A stretch of DNA of 64,000 bases from Mycolicibacterium sp. CBMA 226. Its GTDB lineage: Bacteria > Actinomycetota > Actinomycetes > Mycobacteriales > Mycobacteriaceae. Below, piece by piece: positions 51,461 through 59,674 of this stretch; position 1 is the first letter of the stretch; every line of letters starts with the position of its first letter. The notes below the pieces were generated by a model. The model ran no database searches. It worked only from the letters and a program-made list of their open reading frames with translations, and was not told the DNA's origin. The translations under genes were made by a program, and so were the position numbers. Where the stretch lies: NCBI RefSeq assembly GCF_009729075.1, contig NZ_VTGY01000015.1:186001-250000 (forward strand), written 5' to 3'.

Positions 51461-51598
51461 GGCTGTCCTCCCTGTGATACGTCGTGTACCAAGGAACGGT
51501 AAGACTGACCTCGGCTTCGCGCAGGAGGTGGCGGTCCGACGATCGCAACAGATGCGGTCCGGTGACGAAATTGAAATCGGCCGCCGGGCAAATTCCCG

Positions 51599-52264
51599 TC
51601 AGTGCAGCGTGACGGTGATCGCCCGGTGCAGCGCCGCACCGGCGACGGCGTTGGCGCTGTGCCGCGGCAGGGCGACGAGCACAACGCGTTCGTCGGCGCT
51701 TGTCGGTGACTTGCGACGTTCGGACACCAGCACCACCCGGGCGTCGGTGGCGATGACCTCTGCCGCCGGCTGATCGGAACTCGCGCCGGTGTTGTCCGGT
51801 CCGGCCAGGACGTCCACGGTGTCGCCGGGGCGGAGCAGATCCGGGAGCGCGGCGTCGGCGAGATGCAGTGGCACCATGCGGGCGTCTGGGCCGGCGGCGG
51901 CCGTTGTGAGCCGTGAACCGAGCAGGCGCACATCGGTGATGACCTCACCCCGTCGTGCGGGACCGGCGAGGGTCGAGCCGACCGCGGCGCTTGATTCGAG
52001 CAGGGCGCCGTCGGGAATGCTTGGTGCAGAACGGGATTCGATGACGACGTCGTCGGCCGTCACCGCTGATCCGGGGGACAGGTCGCGCTTGGCGACGACG
52101 ACGTCGACTTGCCCGTCCCGGGGGTCCGGCCGGAATTCGATGACGGCCGCGAGGATCACGAGTGCGCCGGCGGCGACTCGGCGGGCGGCCGTTGTCCTGG
52201 CCCAGTCGGGCCGCAGCTTGTGAGTCAGTCGGCCTATCCACGGCGCGTCGAGTGAATCCCCCAT
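51599..52264 (-). CDS. SAF-domain exported protein (Rv0990c homologue)
   Basis: A 221-residue protein (ATG at 52264). One transmembrane segment near residues 27-44 (RRVAAGALVILAAVIEF) is followed by a SAF domain of the CpaB/RcpC type: VDVVVAKRDLSPGSAVTADDV, GSTLAGPARRGEVITDVRL, then LPDLLRPGDTVDVLAGPDN. In pilus systems this domain binds peptidoglycan; no pilus genes are adjacent. It lies 63 bases downstream of the CIRCE-controlled zinc-ribbon gene, with a hairpin between, so it may be partly co-transcribed as a member of the same heat-shock unit, as reported for M. tuberculosis. Confidence 0.85.
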   Translation of the reverse strand: MGDSLDAPWIGRLTHKLRPDWARTTAARRVAAGALVILAAVIEFRPDPRDGQVDVVVAKRDLSPGSAVTADDVVIESRSAPSIPDGALLESSAAVGSTLAGPARRGEVITDVRLLGSRLTTAAAGPDARMVPLHLADAALPDLLRPGDTVDVLAGPDNTGASSDQPAAEVIATDARVVLVSERRKSPTSADERVVLVALPRHSANAVAGAALHRAITVTLH

Positions 52265-52294
52265 GCCGTAACGGTAGGGATTTCGCTCGGGAAA

Positions 52295-52321
52295 CACAGG
52301 CCGGAAGTCACCCGGCCTGTG
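52295..52321. terminator. Hairpin between the zinc-ribbon chaperone gene and the SAF gene
   Basis: CACAGGCCGG (52295-52304) and CCGGCCTGTG (52312-52321) are exact reverse complements with a 7-base loop. It ends six bases before the stop codon of the zinc-ribbon gene on the minus strand. There is no strong T-tract, so it may be an attenuating or mRNA-processing structure. Confidence 0.6.
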
Positions 52322-52327
52322 GATAAC

Positions 52328-52636
52328 TCAGCTGGACGCCGCGGCGGCCGGTGCAGCCGACTTCGTGCTGCTCGACGACGAGGAAGAGGACGACGAGTCC
52401 GACGAACTGGAGTTCGACTCGCTCTTGGCCGGTGCGGCCGCGGTGCCGGAGCTCTTCGAATCGCGGTTGTCGGTGCGGTAGAAACCGCTGCCCTTGAAGA
52501 CCACACCAACGGAACCGAACAGCTTGCGCAGCCGGCCGTGGCACTTCGGGCATTCGGTCAGCGCGTCGTCGCTGAAGGCCTGCACCGCGTCGAACCGGTT
52601 GTCGCACTCGGTACACGCGTAGGAATAGGTCGGCAC
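52328..52636 (-). CDS. FmdB-type zinc ribbon, redox-regulated chaperone (Rv0991c/Ruc homologue)
   Basis: A 102-residue protein with a GTG start at 52636. The zinc-ribbon is MPTYSYACTECDNRFD...CPKCHGRLRKLFG with Cys8, Cys11, Cys29 and Cys32. The C-terminal half is a disordered Ser/Ala/Lys tail with a run of some twenty serines. Rv0991c (Ruc) is a chaperone activated by oxidation of the zinc-binding cysteines and hands clients to DnaK. A CIRCE-like site 27 bases upstream indicates HrcA control with groEL/groES. Confidence 0.9.
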   Translation of the reverse strand: MPTYSYACTECDNRFDAVQAFSDDALTECPKCHGRLRKLFGSVGVVFKGSGFYRTDNRDSKSSGTAAAPAKSESNSSSSDSSSSSSSSSSTKSAAPAAAASS

Positions 52637-52662
52637 GTAAACCTCCGAGGTCGTCAAACTTG

Positions 52663-52689
52663 TTAGCACTCTACCGGCTTAAGTGCCAA
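52663..52689. promoter_or_regulatory. CIRCE element (HrcA operator)
   Basis: TTAGCACTC (52663-52671), nine bases, then AAGTGCCAA (52681-52689). This fits the consensus TTAGCACTC-N9-GAGTGCTAA with a perfect left arm and seven of nine in the right arm. It stands directly before the minus-strand zinc-ribbon chaperone gene, whose M. tuberculosis counterpart is in the HrcA regulon. Confidence 0.88.
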
Positions 52690-52789
52690 AACAGCTATTC
52701 GGTGTCGGTCATTCCCGGCCAGCAGGCCCGGCGACTGACGGCGGGGCCACCGGTTCCGGGATGACGGCAGGACACATAGCATTGTGCGC

Positions 52790-52885
52790 ATGACTGGCAA
52801 CATCACCAAAGGCGGCTGCGACAACCCGGACTGTACGTGCGAGAACTGCAACTGCGGAGCTGGCTGTACCTGCGGCAAGGACTGA
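52790..52885 (+). CDS. Metallothionein-like peptide, 31 residues
   Basis: ATG at 52790, TGA at 52883-52885. The peptide is MTGNITKGGCDNPDCTCENC followed by NCGAGCTCGKD: seven cysteines (10, 15, 17, 20, 22, 26, 28) including three Cys-x-Cys pairs, no aromatic residues, and a basic start. This is the pattern of small actinobacterial metallothioneins that bind Cu(I) or Zn(II). TAGCAT at 52777-52782 lies seven bases before the ATG, a good -10 for a leaderless transcript, since no Shine-Dalgarno is present. It lies alone between the CIRCE site and the convergent 5-FCL gene. Confidence 0.82.
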   Translation: MTGNITKGGCDNPDCTCENCNCGAGCTCGKD

Positions 52886-52902
52886 TTTACTCCCCGCAAG
52901 TT

Positions 52903-53487
52903 TTAAATTCCCAGCCTGACCTGCCCCGACCTCGGCGTCAGGGCATGTGTCATCGGGACGTCGTGCGGTTCGGCCGGCAGCGTCGGCAGTAGGTCGTCGT
53001 CGTACACCACCGCCACGAGCAATGCATCCGGCGCGGCCAGCGACAACGAGCGGTCGTAAAAACCGGCACCGCGGCCGAGGCGGACGCCGGTGCGGTCGAC
53101 GCCCAGCGCAGGGACAAGGATCACACCGGCCTGGCGGATCGTGTCGGGTGGCAGATGCGGCGGAGCCGGTTCGAGCAAGCCGAATTGCGCTTCCGCGAGC
53201 TGCCCCGAGCGATACCAGCCCCAGCTCAACGGTGCATCGGGACGGGTCACCGGCAACAGCACCCGTGCGCCCGCGTCGACCAGGGCGTCGAGCATCGCAA
53301 GTGAGCCAGGCTCGGTGCCGATCGGCACATAAGCGCACACCACGACCCCTGGGTGCACCAATTCCGTGACCCGCCGCGCCAGGGCTTCGGCGTCTGCCCG
53401 GCGCTGCTCGGCCGTGAGGGCGCGACGTCGGCGCAGGATCTCGGCGCGCAACTCGCGTTTACCGGATTCGGGGCTCACGGTCACCAC
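52903..53487 (-). CDS. 5-formyltetrahydrofolate cyclo-ligase (Rv0992c homologue)
   Basis: A 194-residue enzyme converting 5-formyl-THF to 5,10-methenyl-THF with ATP. It has KRELRAEILRRRRALTAEQ, VCAYVPIGTEPGSL, ILVPALGVDRTGVRLGRGAGFYDRSL (the conserved substrate/ATP loop with GRGxGFYDR) and a C-terminal TPRSGQVRLGI. The N-terminus is uncertain: GTG at 53487 is taken, with other in-frame GTGs at 53484 and 53478 and an ATG at 53532. It is divergent from galU, as in M. tuberculosis. Confidence 0.93.
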   Translation of the reverse strand: MVTVSPESGKRELRAEILRRRRALTAEQRRADAEALARRVTELVHPGVVVCAYVPIGTEPGSLAMLDALVDAGARVLLPVTRPDAPLSWGWYRSGQLAEAQFGLLEPAPPHLPPDTIRQAGVILVPALGVDRTGVRLGRGAGFYDRSLSLAAPDALLVAVVYDDDLLPTLPAEPHDVPMTHALTPRSGQVRLGI

Positions 53488-53614
53488 CGTGTCATATTTG
53501 CTCTGGGTGGGTTGAATAGCAGCCCGCAACATGGGTACATCGTCGTTGCCGCGGATTTGCGGCAAGTCGCACCTCGCTAGGGCAGATCCGAACAATGCAG
53601 TTATCGTGTGAACA

Positions 53615-54529
53615 ATGACGACACAGACTTCAGTGCCGATGCCGCGCACCGCGGTGGTCCCGGCGGCTGGTCTGGGCACGCGTTTTCTGCCTGCCACCAA
53701 GACCGTCCCCAAAGAGTTGCTGCCGGTCGTCGACACACCGGGCATCGAGCTGGTTGCTGCGGAGGCCGCAGACGCCGGTGGTGAACGCCTGGTCATCGTG
53801 ACCTCGGAGGGCAAGGACGGCGTCGTCGCGCACTTCGTCGAGGACCTCATCCTCGAAGGAACGCTCGAAGCGCGCGGCAAGCACGTGATGCTCGAGAAGG
53901 TGCGGCGTGCGCCGGCGCTGATCAAGGTCGAGTCGGTCGTGCAGGCCGAGCCGCTCGGTCTGGGGCACGCCGTTGGTTGTGTCGAACCGGTGCTGCTGCC
54001 CGACGAGGACGCCATCGCGGTCTTGCTGCCCGATGATCTGGTGCTGCCCACCGGCGTGCTGGAAACCATGGCGAAGGTGCGGGCCAAGCGCGGCGGCACG
54101 GTGCTGTGCGCAATCGAGGTGCCGCAGGACGAGATCAGCGCCTACGGTGTGTTCGACGTCGAGACCGTGCCCGACGCGGCCAACCCGAATGTGTTGCGCG
54201 TCAAGGGCATGGTGGAAAAGCCCAAGGTCGAGGACGCTCCGTCGCCGTTCGCCGCGGCGGGCCGCTACATCTTGGACCGCGCCATCTTCGATGCGCTGCG
54301 TCGCGTGCAGAAGGGTGTCGGCGGCGAGATCCAGCTGACCGACGCCATCGCGCTGCTCATCGACGAGGGCCACCCCGTGCACGTGGTGGTGCACCGCGGG
54401 TCCCGACACGACCTGGGAAATCCCGGCGGCTACCTTAAAGCTGCGGTTGACTTTGCGTTGGAACGCGACGACTACGGCCCGGAATTGCGGCGTTGGTTGG
54501 TCGAGCGATTGGGTCTTGCCGAGCGCTGA
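53615..54529 (+). CDS. galU: UTP-glucose-1-phosphate uridylyltransferase
   Basis: A 304-residue enzyme making UDP-glucose, the precursor of trehalose, methylglucose lipopolysaccharide and galactan precursors. Motifs: AVVPAAGLGTRFLPATKTVPKE (core AAGLGTRFLP, nucleotide loop), PLGLGHAV, VLLPDDLV and VEKPKVEDAPS. It heads the galU-moeA1-rimJ-glpR block. An 86-base gap with a small start-like region separates it from moeA1. Confidence 0.97.
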   Translation: MTTQTSVPMPRTAVVPAAGLGTRFLPATKTVPKELLPVVDTPGIELVAAEAADAGGERLVIVTSEGKDGVVAHFVEDLILEGTLEARGKHVMLEKVRRAPALIKVESVVQAEPLGLGHAVGCVEPVLLPDEDAIAVLLPDDLVLPTGVLETMAKVRAKRGGTVLCAIEVPQDEISAYGVFDVETVPDAANPNVLRVKGMVEKPKVEDAPSPFAAAGRYILDRAIFDALRRVQKGVGGEIQLTDAIALLIDEGHPVHVVVHRGSRHDLGNPGGYLKAAVDFALERDDYGPELRRWLVERLGLAER

Positions 54530-54615
54530 GCGCCTGACACCGGCGGTACGGTTGGCCCGCACATGCGCGAGTATGTGGTCAACCACGGTGTGCAAGGTAT
54601 GCAGAAAGGCGAGCT

Positions 54616-55854
54616 GTGCGTTCGGTTGAAGAACAGCAGGCCCGGGTTGCGGCTGCGGCGGTTGCGCCGCGTCCGGTGCGGGTAGCGATTGCCGAAGCGC
54701 AAGGCCTGATGTGTGCCGAAGAAGTGGTCACCGAGCGGCCGCTGCCCGGTTTCGATCAAGCCGCCATCGACGGCTACGCCGTGCGCAGCGTCGATGTGAT
54801 GGGTGCAGATTCCGGTGGTGACAGCGACGTCACGCTGCCCGTGGTGTCGACGATCGCTGCCGGTGAACGCACCCCCACCCGCCTGCAGCCGCGTCAGGCC
54901 GCGCGCGTGCAGACCGGTGCGCCGATGCCCACTCTTGCCGATGCGGTGCTGCCCCTGCGCTGGACCGACGGCGGCGAATCGCGGGTGCGGGTCCTGCGCG
55001 GTGTGCGGTCCGGCGCCTATGTGCGCCGTACCGGAGACGACGTGCAACCTGGCGACGTCGCGGTACGTGCCGGCACCATAATCGGGCCCGCACAGGTCGG
55101 ACTGCTGGCGGCGGTGGGCCGCGAACGCGTTTTGGTCCACCCGCGGCCCCGGCTGACGATCATCTCCGTCGGCGGTGAGCTCGTCGACATCTCCCGGACG
55201 CCCGGCAACGGCCAGGTCTACGACGTCAACTCCTATGCACTGGCCGCCGCCGGCCGGGATGCCGGCGCCGAGGTGAACCGCGTCGGCATCGTGGACGCCG
55301 ACCCCAAGACGCTGCGCGACGTCGTCGAAGGACAGTTGAGCCGGTCGGAACTCGTGGTGATCGCGGGGGCTGTCGGTGGCGCCGCGGCCGAGGGTGTGCG
55401 CGCGGTGCTCGCCGAGCTGGGGGAGATGGAGGTCGCCCGGATCGCGATGCACCCCGGGTCGGTGCAGGGTTTCGGGCAGCTCGGGCGCGACGGAGTCCCC
55501 GTGTTTCTGTTGCCCGCGAACCCGGTGAGCGCCCTGGTGGTTTTCGAGGTCATGGTTCGTCCGTTGATTCGGATGTCGCTGGGTAAGCGCCAGCCGATGC
55601 GGCGCGTCGTGCCGGCTCGTACGCTGTCGCCCATCTCATCTGTGGTGGGGCGCAAGGGATTTCTGCGTGGCCAATTGATGCGTGACCAGGACACCGGCGA
55701 ATATCTGGTGCAGGCGCTGGGCGGGACCCCGGGTGCGTCGCACCTGCTGGCCACTCTCGCGGAGGCGAACTGCCTGGTGATCGTGCCCACTGAGGCCGAG
55801 CAGATTCGCACGGGCGAATCGGTCGAGGTGGCCTTCCTTGCTCAGCGTGGCTGA
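54616..55854 (+). CDS. moeA1: MoeA-type molybdopterin molybdenumtransferase / gephyrin-like protein Glp
   Basis: A 412-residue MoeA/gephyrin-fold protein with PLPGFDQAAIDGYAVRS (domain I, conserved DQ/DGYA), VQTGAPMPTLADAVLPL, GDDVQPGDV and domain III with ISVGGELVDI, YDVNSYALAA, and a later GAVGGAAAEGV where canonical enzymes have SGGVS. LLPANPVSALVVFE (GNPVS block) is changed as well. Actinobacterial MoeA proteins in the galU-rimJ-glpR cluster (Glp) have been reported to bind FtsZ and the membrane receptor GlpR, working in cell division instead of Mo transfer. The changed active-site loop agrees. GTG start. Confidence 0.93.
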   Translation: MRSVEEQQARVAAAAVAPRPVRVAIAEAQGLMCAEEVVTERPLPGFDQAAIDGYAVRSVDVMGADSGGDSDVTLPVVSTIAAGERTPTRLQPRQAARVQTGAPMPTLADAVLPLRWTDGGESRVRVLRGVRSGAYVRRTGDDVQPGDVAVRAGTIIGPAQVGLLAAVGRERVLVHPRPRLTIISVGGELVDISRTPGNGQVYDVNSYALAAAGRDAGAEVNRVGIVDADPKTLRDVVEGQLSRSELVVIAGAVGGAAAEGVRAVLAELGEMEVARIAMHPGSVQGFGQLGRDGVPVFLLPANPVSALVVFEVMVRPLIRMSLGKRQPMRRVVPARTLSPISSVVGRKGFLRGQLMRDQDTGEYLVQALGGTPGASHLLATLAEANCLVIVPTEAEQIRTGESVEVAFLAQRG

Positions 55855-55857
55855 GTC

Positions 55858-56511
55858 GTGAACCTGCTGCGTTCGAGCGCGACGCATCCGGGCTGGCCGT
55901 TGTCGGTCGGCCCGATCCGCGTGCAAGCCGGGGTGGTGCGGTTACGGCCGGTGCGGTTGCGCGACGGGCCGGTGTGGAGCCGGATGCGGCTGACCGACCG
56001 CGCACATCTGGAACCCTGGGAGCCGGTCGGCGAGGTGGATTGGACTGCGCGCCATGCTGTTTCGTCATGGCCGGCGTTGTGCTCGGGGTTGCGGTCCGAA
56101 GCGCGGCGGGGGCGCATGCTGCCGTATGTCATCGAGTTGGATGGTGAGTTCTGCGGTCAGTTGACCATCGGCAACGTGACGCACGGAGCGCTGCGGTCGG
56201 CGTGGATCGGCTACTGGGTGGCACGCCAGTTCACCGGCGGCGGGATCGCGACGGCCGCGCTGGCGCTCGGTGTCGACCACGCCTTCGGTCCGGTCGGACT
56301 GCACCGGATCGAGGCGACGGTGCGCCCGGAAAACGGTCCGAGTCGGTCGGTGCTGGCGCGGGTGGGCTTCCGGGAGGAGGGTCTGCTGCAGCGCTACTTG
56401 GAAGTCGACGGAGCCTGGCGGGACCATCTGCTGGTGGCGATGACAGTGGAGGAGATGGCCCAGTCGGCGTCATCGGCGCTGGTCAGGGGCGGGCGGGCCA
56501 CCTGGGTCTGA
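55858..56511 (+). CDS. rimJ: GNAT acetyltransferase RimJ-like
   Basis: A 217-residue GCN5-related N-acetyltransferase of the RimJ/RimL type: VVRLRPVRLRDGPVWSRMR, GQLTIGNVTHGALRSAWIGYWV, FTGGGIATAALALGVDHAF (acetyl-CoA loop Q/R-x-x-G-x-G/A variant) and GLHRIEATVRPENGPSRSVL. It would acetylate the N-terminus of a protein or a small amine. GTG at 55858 is three bases after the moeA1 stop, so co-translation is likely. The target is unknown. Confidence 0.92.
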   Translation: MNLLRSSATHPGWPLSVGPIRVQAGVVRLRPVRLRDGPVWSRMRLTDRAHLEPWEPVGEVDWTARHAVSSWPALCSGLRSEARRGRMLPYVIELDGEFCGQLTIGNVTHGALRSAWIGYWVARQFTGGGIATAALALGVDHAFGPVGLHRIEATVRPENGPSRSVLARVGFREEGLLQRYLEVDGAWRDHLLVAMTVEEMAQSASSALVRGGRATWV

Positions 56512-56568
56512 GCAATTCGGGTATGCGGCGCCGGAAAATGTGCGCAAATCGCAAATAAGACCGTGTTG

Positions 56569-56625
56569 CAGATGTGACATCTGTGACTGATGTGCTTGTA
56601 AGTAGCGAATTACAGGTGTGTAATT
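56569..56625. promoter_or_regulatory. Two palindromes upstream of glpR
   Basis: CAGATGT-g-ACATCTG (56569-56583) and AATTAC-N6-GTAATT (56608-56625) lie in the 182-base gap between rimJ and glpR. Both are perfect. The surroundings are clearly AT-richer than the flanking genes, and TAATCT near 56666 may be a -10. They suggest that glpR has its own regulated promoter. Confidence 0.5.
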
Positions 56626-56693
56626 GACCCTGGCGCGTCGGCTTCGGATGCGCTGGTCACCGACCTAATCTGATGGGGAAAGGAGCCGGCGAC

Positions 56694-57902
56694 ATGCCAA
56701 GCATCCCCCAATCCCTACTGTGGATATCCCTCGTCGTCTTGTGGTTGTTCGTCCTCGTACCGATGCTGATCAGCAAGCGCGAGAACGTCCGCCGGACGAG
56801 CGATGTCGCATTGGCGACCCGCGTGCTCAACACGCAGGGCAACAGTCGGTTGCGACGGCGCAGTGGGCCCGCCGCCGGCCACTACAGCGATCCGCACTGG
56901 AAACAGGACGAGGATTTCACCGCGTTCGAAGAAGACTTCGCGCGCAGCGACGCGACCACCGACTCGATCCCGGTGGCCGACCCCGAGGCTGATTCGCCGC
57001 GTTCAGTTGTGCTCGCCGATCAGGTCGTCGTCGAAGAATCGGACTATCTCGATGTTGAGGTCGTCGAGATGGACTCCGGTGCGCTGCCGATCGGCGCCTC
57101 GGGGCGCATGAAAGCCGTTCCTGAGCCTGAAACCTCGGAACAGCCAACGCTTTTCGACGAAGGCGCGACACCGACCATGGCGATCCGGACCATCTCCGAG
57201 GCCGACTTCGAGCCGGAGGAAGCCCCCACGGACGAGCAGGCGGCAGCGGGCACCGATGAGCCCGATACCGAAGCCGAGCCGACCACCGACGTCCACGAGA
57301 CTGTCGCGACCGACGAGATTGCCGAGGAGCCGGTCGAAACCGAGTCCGCGGCAGAGGCTCAGGCGGAAGCTGAGGACGGCACTGAGCACGACTACGAGTA
57401 CGTCGACGACACCTCGGGTGTCGAGGCGGCATCGGAGGCCGAGCCGAAGCTGGCCGAGTCGATGTCGACGGCGCGGCGCAGCCGCTACGAGTCCAAGGCA
57501 GCCGTCGCGGCCGCCGAGCGCAAGTACCGCTTCCGGAGCCGCATGCTCACCGGCATGGCTGTGGCCATCCTCATCACCGGCGTCGTGGCGTTCACGCTGG
57601 CGTCGAGCACGTGGTGGTGGTTCTGCGGCGTGGTCAGCGCGGCCGCCGTGCTGTACCTGGCCTACCTGCGTCGTCAGACCCGGATCGAGGAGCAGCTGCG
57701 GCGCCGTCGTGCCCAGCGCATGATGCGGTCGCGGCACGGCGTGGAAAACACGCAGGACGAGGAGTTCGATGTCGTCCCTTCTCGCTTACGGCGTCCGGGC
57801 GCCGTAGTGCTGGACATCGATGACGAGGATCCGATCTTCGAACACCTGGAATACACCCGGATGGCCAGGGACTACGACCTGCCCCGAGCGGCTGGACAGT
57901 AA
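56694..57902 (+). CDS. glpR: Membrane protein GlpR, Glp receptor (Rv0996 homologue)
   Basis: A 402-residue membrane protein. Helix 1 is N-terminal (LLWISLVVLWLFVLVPMLI, residues 9-27), then a long acidic disordered cytoplasmic region (Asp/Glu/Ala-rich, residues 60-260), and two helices near 285-330 (MLTGMAVAILITGVVAFTL, FCGVVSAAAVLYLAYL) followed by an Arg-rich stretch (RRRRAQRMM) and a C-terminal tail. This layout fits the GlpR receptor of Corynebacterium, which brings the gephyrin-like Glp to the division site. ATG at 56694 follows AAAGGAG by eight bases. It is preceded by two palindromes. Confidence 0.88.
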   Translation: MPSIPQSLLWISLVVLWLFVLVPMLISKRENVRRTSDVALATRVLNTQGNSRLRRRSGPAAGHYSDPHWKQDEDFTAFEEDFARSDATTDSIPVADPEADSPRSVVLADQVVVEESDYLDVEVVEMDSGALPIGASGRMKAVPEPETSEQPTLFDEGATPTMAIRTISEADFEPEEAPTDEQAAAGTDEPDTEAEPTTDVHETVATDEIAEEPVETESAAEAQAEAEDGTEHDYEYVDDTSGVEAASEAEPKLAESMSTARRSRYESKAAVAAAERKYRFRSRMLTGMAVAILITGVVAFTLASSTWWWFCGVVSAAAVLYLAYLRRQTRIEEQLRRRRAQRMMRSRHGVENTQDEEFDVVPSRLRRPGAVVLDIDDEDPIFEHLEYTRMARDYDLPRAAGQ

Positions 57903-57952
57903 CCGGTTTTTATGTGGCGGACCGGTACTGGTAGCCTTTGCTTCCGGCACAA

Positions 57953-58025
57953 GGGGCTATAGCGCAGTTGGTAGCGCGTCTCGTTCGCATCGAGAAGGTC
58001 AGGGGTTCGATTCCCCTTAGCTCCA
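57953..58025 (+). tRNA. tRNA-Ala (anticodon CGC)
   Basis: A complete cloverleaf of 73 bases: acceptor stem GGGGCTA/TAGCTCC (one G:U pair), D arm GCGC..GCGC, anticodon stem TCTCG/CGAGA with the 7-base loop TTCGCAT and anticodon CGC at 57986-57988, and T arm AGGGG-TTCGATT-CCCCT. It decodes GCG. No CCA is encoded after the discriminator A. It lies 50 bases after glpR and marks the border to a less conserved region. Confidence 0.95.
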
Positions 58026-58363
58026 CAGAGATTGAGTAGGTCTGAGCGGCGTCGGCCGTCGGCTGGTCCACGGTTTCGGTCCGCAAATGCGTTTTGTGAA
58101 GCTCGTGGAACCCGTCAAACCCATTGCGTGGAAGCGCATCCTGAGCAATCGCGCAAGCTCTTGGGGCTAGTTGAATCCGCTCTCTCACGGCGAGACGAAT
58201 TCCTTGGCATGTCTCACCAAGATGCGCAGCTCCCAGGGGCCGCCGGAGCCGGGAGCGCACGTGGGTTCTGCGCAGGGCCTTTCAACTTCGCTGCCGGGCA
58301 TTGACCCGACGGCCGGCGGTGCCGACCCTGGGAACCGTGTTCTCCGGAAATGTGCGCTGAATC
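58026..58363. other. Intergenic region without recognisable gene
   Basis: These 338 bases between tRNA-Ala and the P450 gene give only unconvincing short frames on either strand, none with a ribosome binding site or a familiar motif. I see no second copy of the tRNA 3' end that would mark an integrated element. The upstream control region of the P450 gene may lie near the right end. Confidence 0.6.
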
Positions 58364-59674
58364 GTGAACTTTCGGCAACGGGCCGTCGGCGGCGCCACGA
58401 CGATGTTCTCGCCGCTCATCGCGGCGGGACGATTGAACGTCTCCGCGGCAATTGACACCCGTAGACGCGGGTATGACGGGTGGACCGGTGCGGTCAACAC
58501 CGACTACGACCCATTGGACCCGGCTATCGCAGCACAACCCCATGCGGCCTACGACGCCTTACACCGCGGGGGACGTGTGCACTACAACCCGCGGCGCGCG
58601 ACCTGGATTCTGCACCGGCTCGACGATGTCCGGGCAGCCCTCCGCGACACCGACCGGGTGACGAGCAGTCATGGCGTCACCCGGGTGCGGATGATCGCCG
58701 ATCTCGTTGTGGTCACCGACGGCGAGCAGCACAGCCGCCTCAGGAAACAGGTTCAGCCGGCGTTCACCAAGGGTGCTCTGGACAGCTGGCGCCGCATCAT
58801 CGATGAGATGGCGGCCGAACTCGTCGACGACATGATCATTGCCGGCGAGTGTGATGCCGTACAGCGGCTGACGATGCCGATGCCCCTTCGGGTGATCGCC
58901 GCCATTCTCGGTGTGCCCGAAAGCGATATCGCTGACTTTCGCCGGTGGTCTGACGACGCCACCCAGATCATCAACTTCACCCCCACGGTGAAAGGCGTCT
59001 CGGACACGACGCGATCGTTGCGCGCCGCATTCGCGCTACGCCGCTATTTCATGCGCCATCTCGCAGACGGGAGCCTCAAGGATTCGGATACCGTCCTCGG
59101 TCGTCTGTTGGCGCACAGTACCGACGGTGCGTTGACCGACAGCCAGTTGTTCTACATCGCGATCCTGCTTCTGATCGCCGGTAACGAGACCACCACCAAC
59201 CTGCTGGGCGGAATGCTGCATACCTATGCCCACGACCCAGAGCAATACGAGATGATCTGCGCCGACCCCGGCCTCATCCCGCAGGCCATCGAAGAACACG
59301 TCCGGTACTCCAGTCCCATCCAGAATCTCTACCGCTACACCCGGGCTGACTATCGGGTAGGTGATGTCACCATCCCGTCGGGCTCGCGCGTGCTGCTGTC
59401 GTTCGGTGCGGCCAACCGCGACCCACTTGCCTTCGACGACCCGAACACCTTCCGTGCGGACCGAAACCCGCGCTCCCACGTCGGCTTTGGGTACGGTCCG
59501 CATCTATGCCTCGGAGCGCCGCTCGCGCGGATGGAGGCGCACGCCGTCCTTCGTGAACTCGTCGCCCGGGTATCCGGAGTCTCGATGGCCGGGCCCACGA
59601 CATGGTCGACGAACAGCTCGCTGCGCGGTCCTACCTGCCTGCCTGTGGTTCTCCACCCGAGGTGCGCCTCTTGA
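58364..59674 (+). CDS. Cytochrome P450
   Basis: A 436-residue soluble bacterial P450 (GTG at 58364; ATG at 58403 is an alternative, giving 423 residues). Visible motifs: DYDPLDPAIAAQPHAAYDAL, VVTDGEQHSRLRKQVQPAFT (helix C), the I helix LLIAGNETTTNLLGG with the acid-Thr pair, the K-helix E-x-x-R in IEEHVRYSSP, and the heme loop HVGFGYGPHLCLGAPLAR with the Cys ligand. No ferredoxin gene follows. It overlaps a small membrane-protein gene by 13 bases, so the two are coupled. The substrate is unknown; related mycobacterial P450s oxidise terpenes or steroids. Confidence 0.92.
   Translation: MNFRQRAVGGATTMFSPLIAAGRLNVSAAIDTRRRGYDGWTGAVNTDYDPLDPAIAAQPHAAYDALHRGGRVHYNPRRATWILHRLDDVRAALRDTDRVTSSHGVTRVRMIADLVVVTDGEQHSRLRKQVQPAFTKGALDSWRRIIDEMAAELVDDMIIAGECDAVQRLTMPMPLRVIAAILGVPESDIADFRRWSDDATQIINFTPTVKGVSDTTRSLRAAFALRRYFMRHLADGSLKDSDTVLGRLLAHSTDGALTDSQLFYIAILLLIAGNETTTNLLGGMLHTYAHDPEQYEMICADPGLIPQAIEEHVRYSSPIQNLYRYTRADYRVGDVTIPSGSRVLLSFGAANRDPLAFDDPNTFRADRNPRSHVGFGYGPHLCLGAPLARMEAHAVLRELVARVSGVSMAGPTTWSTNSSLRGPTCLPVVLHPRCAS

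Noticed and set aside
57910..58260. Minus-strand ORF with the sequence ELRGIEPLTFSMRTRRATN
   Set aside because: This is the well-known antisense translation of a tRNA gene; it covers tRNA-Ala at 57953-58025 and is not a protein.
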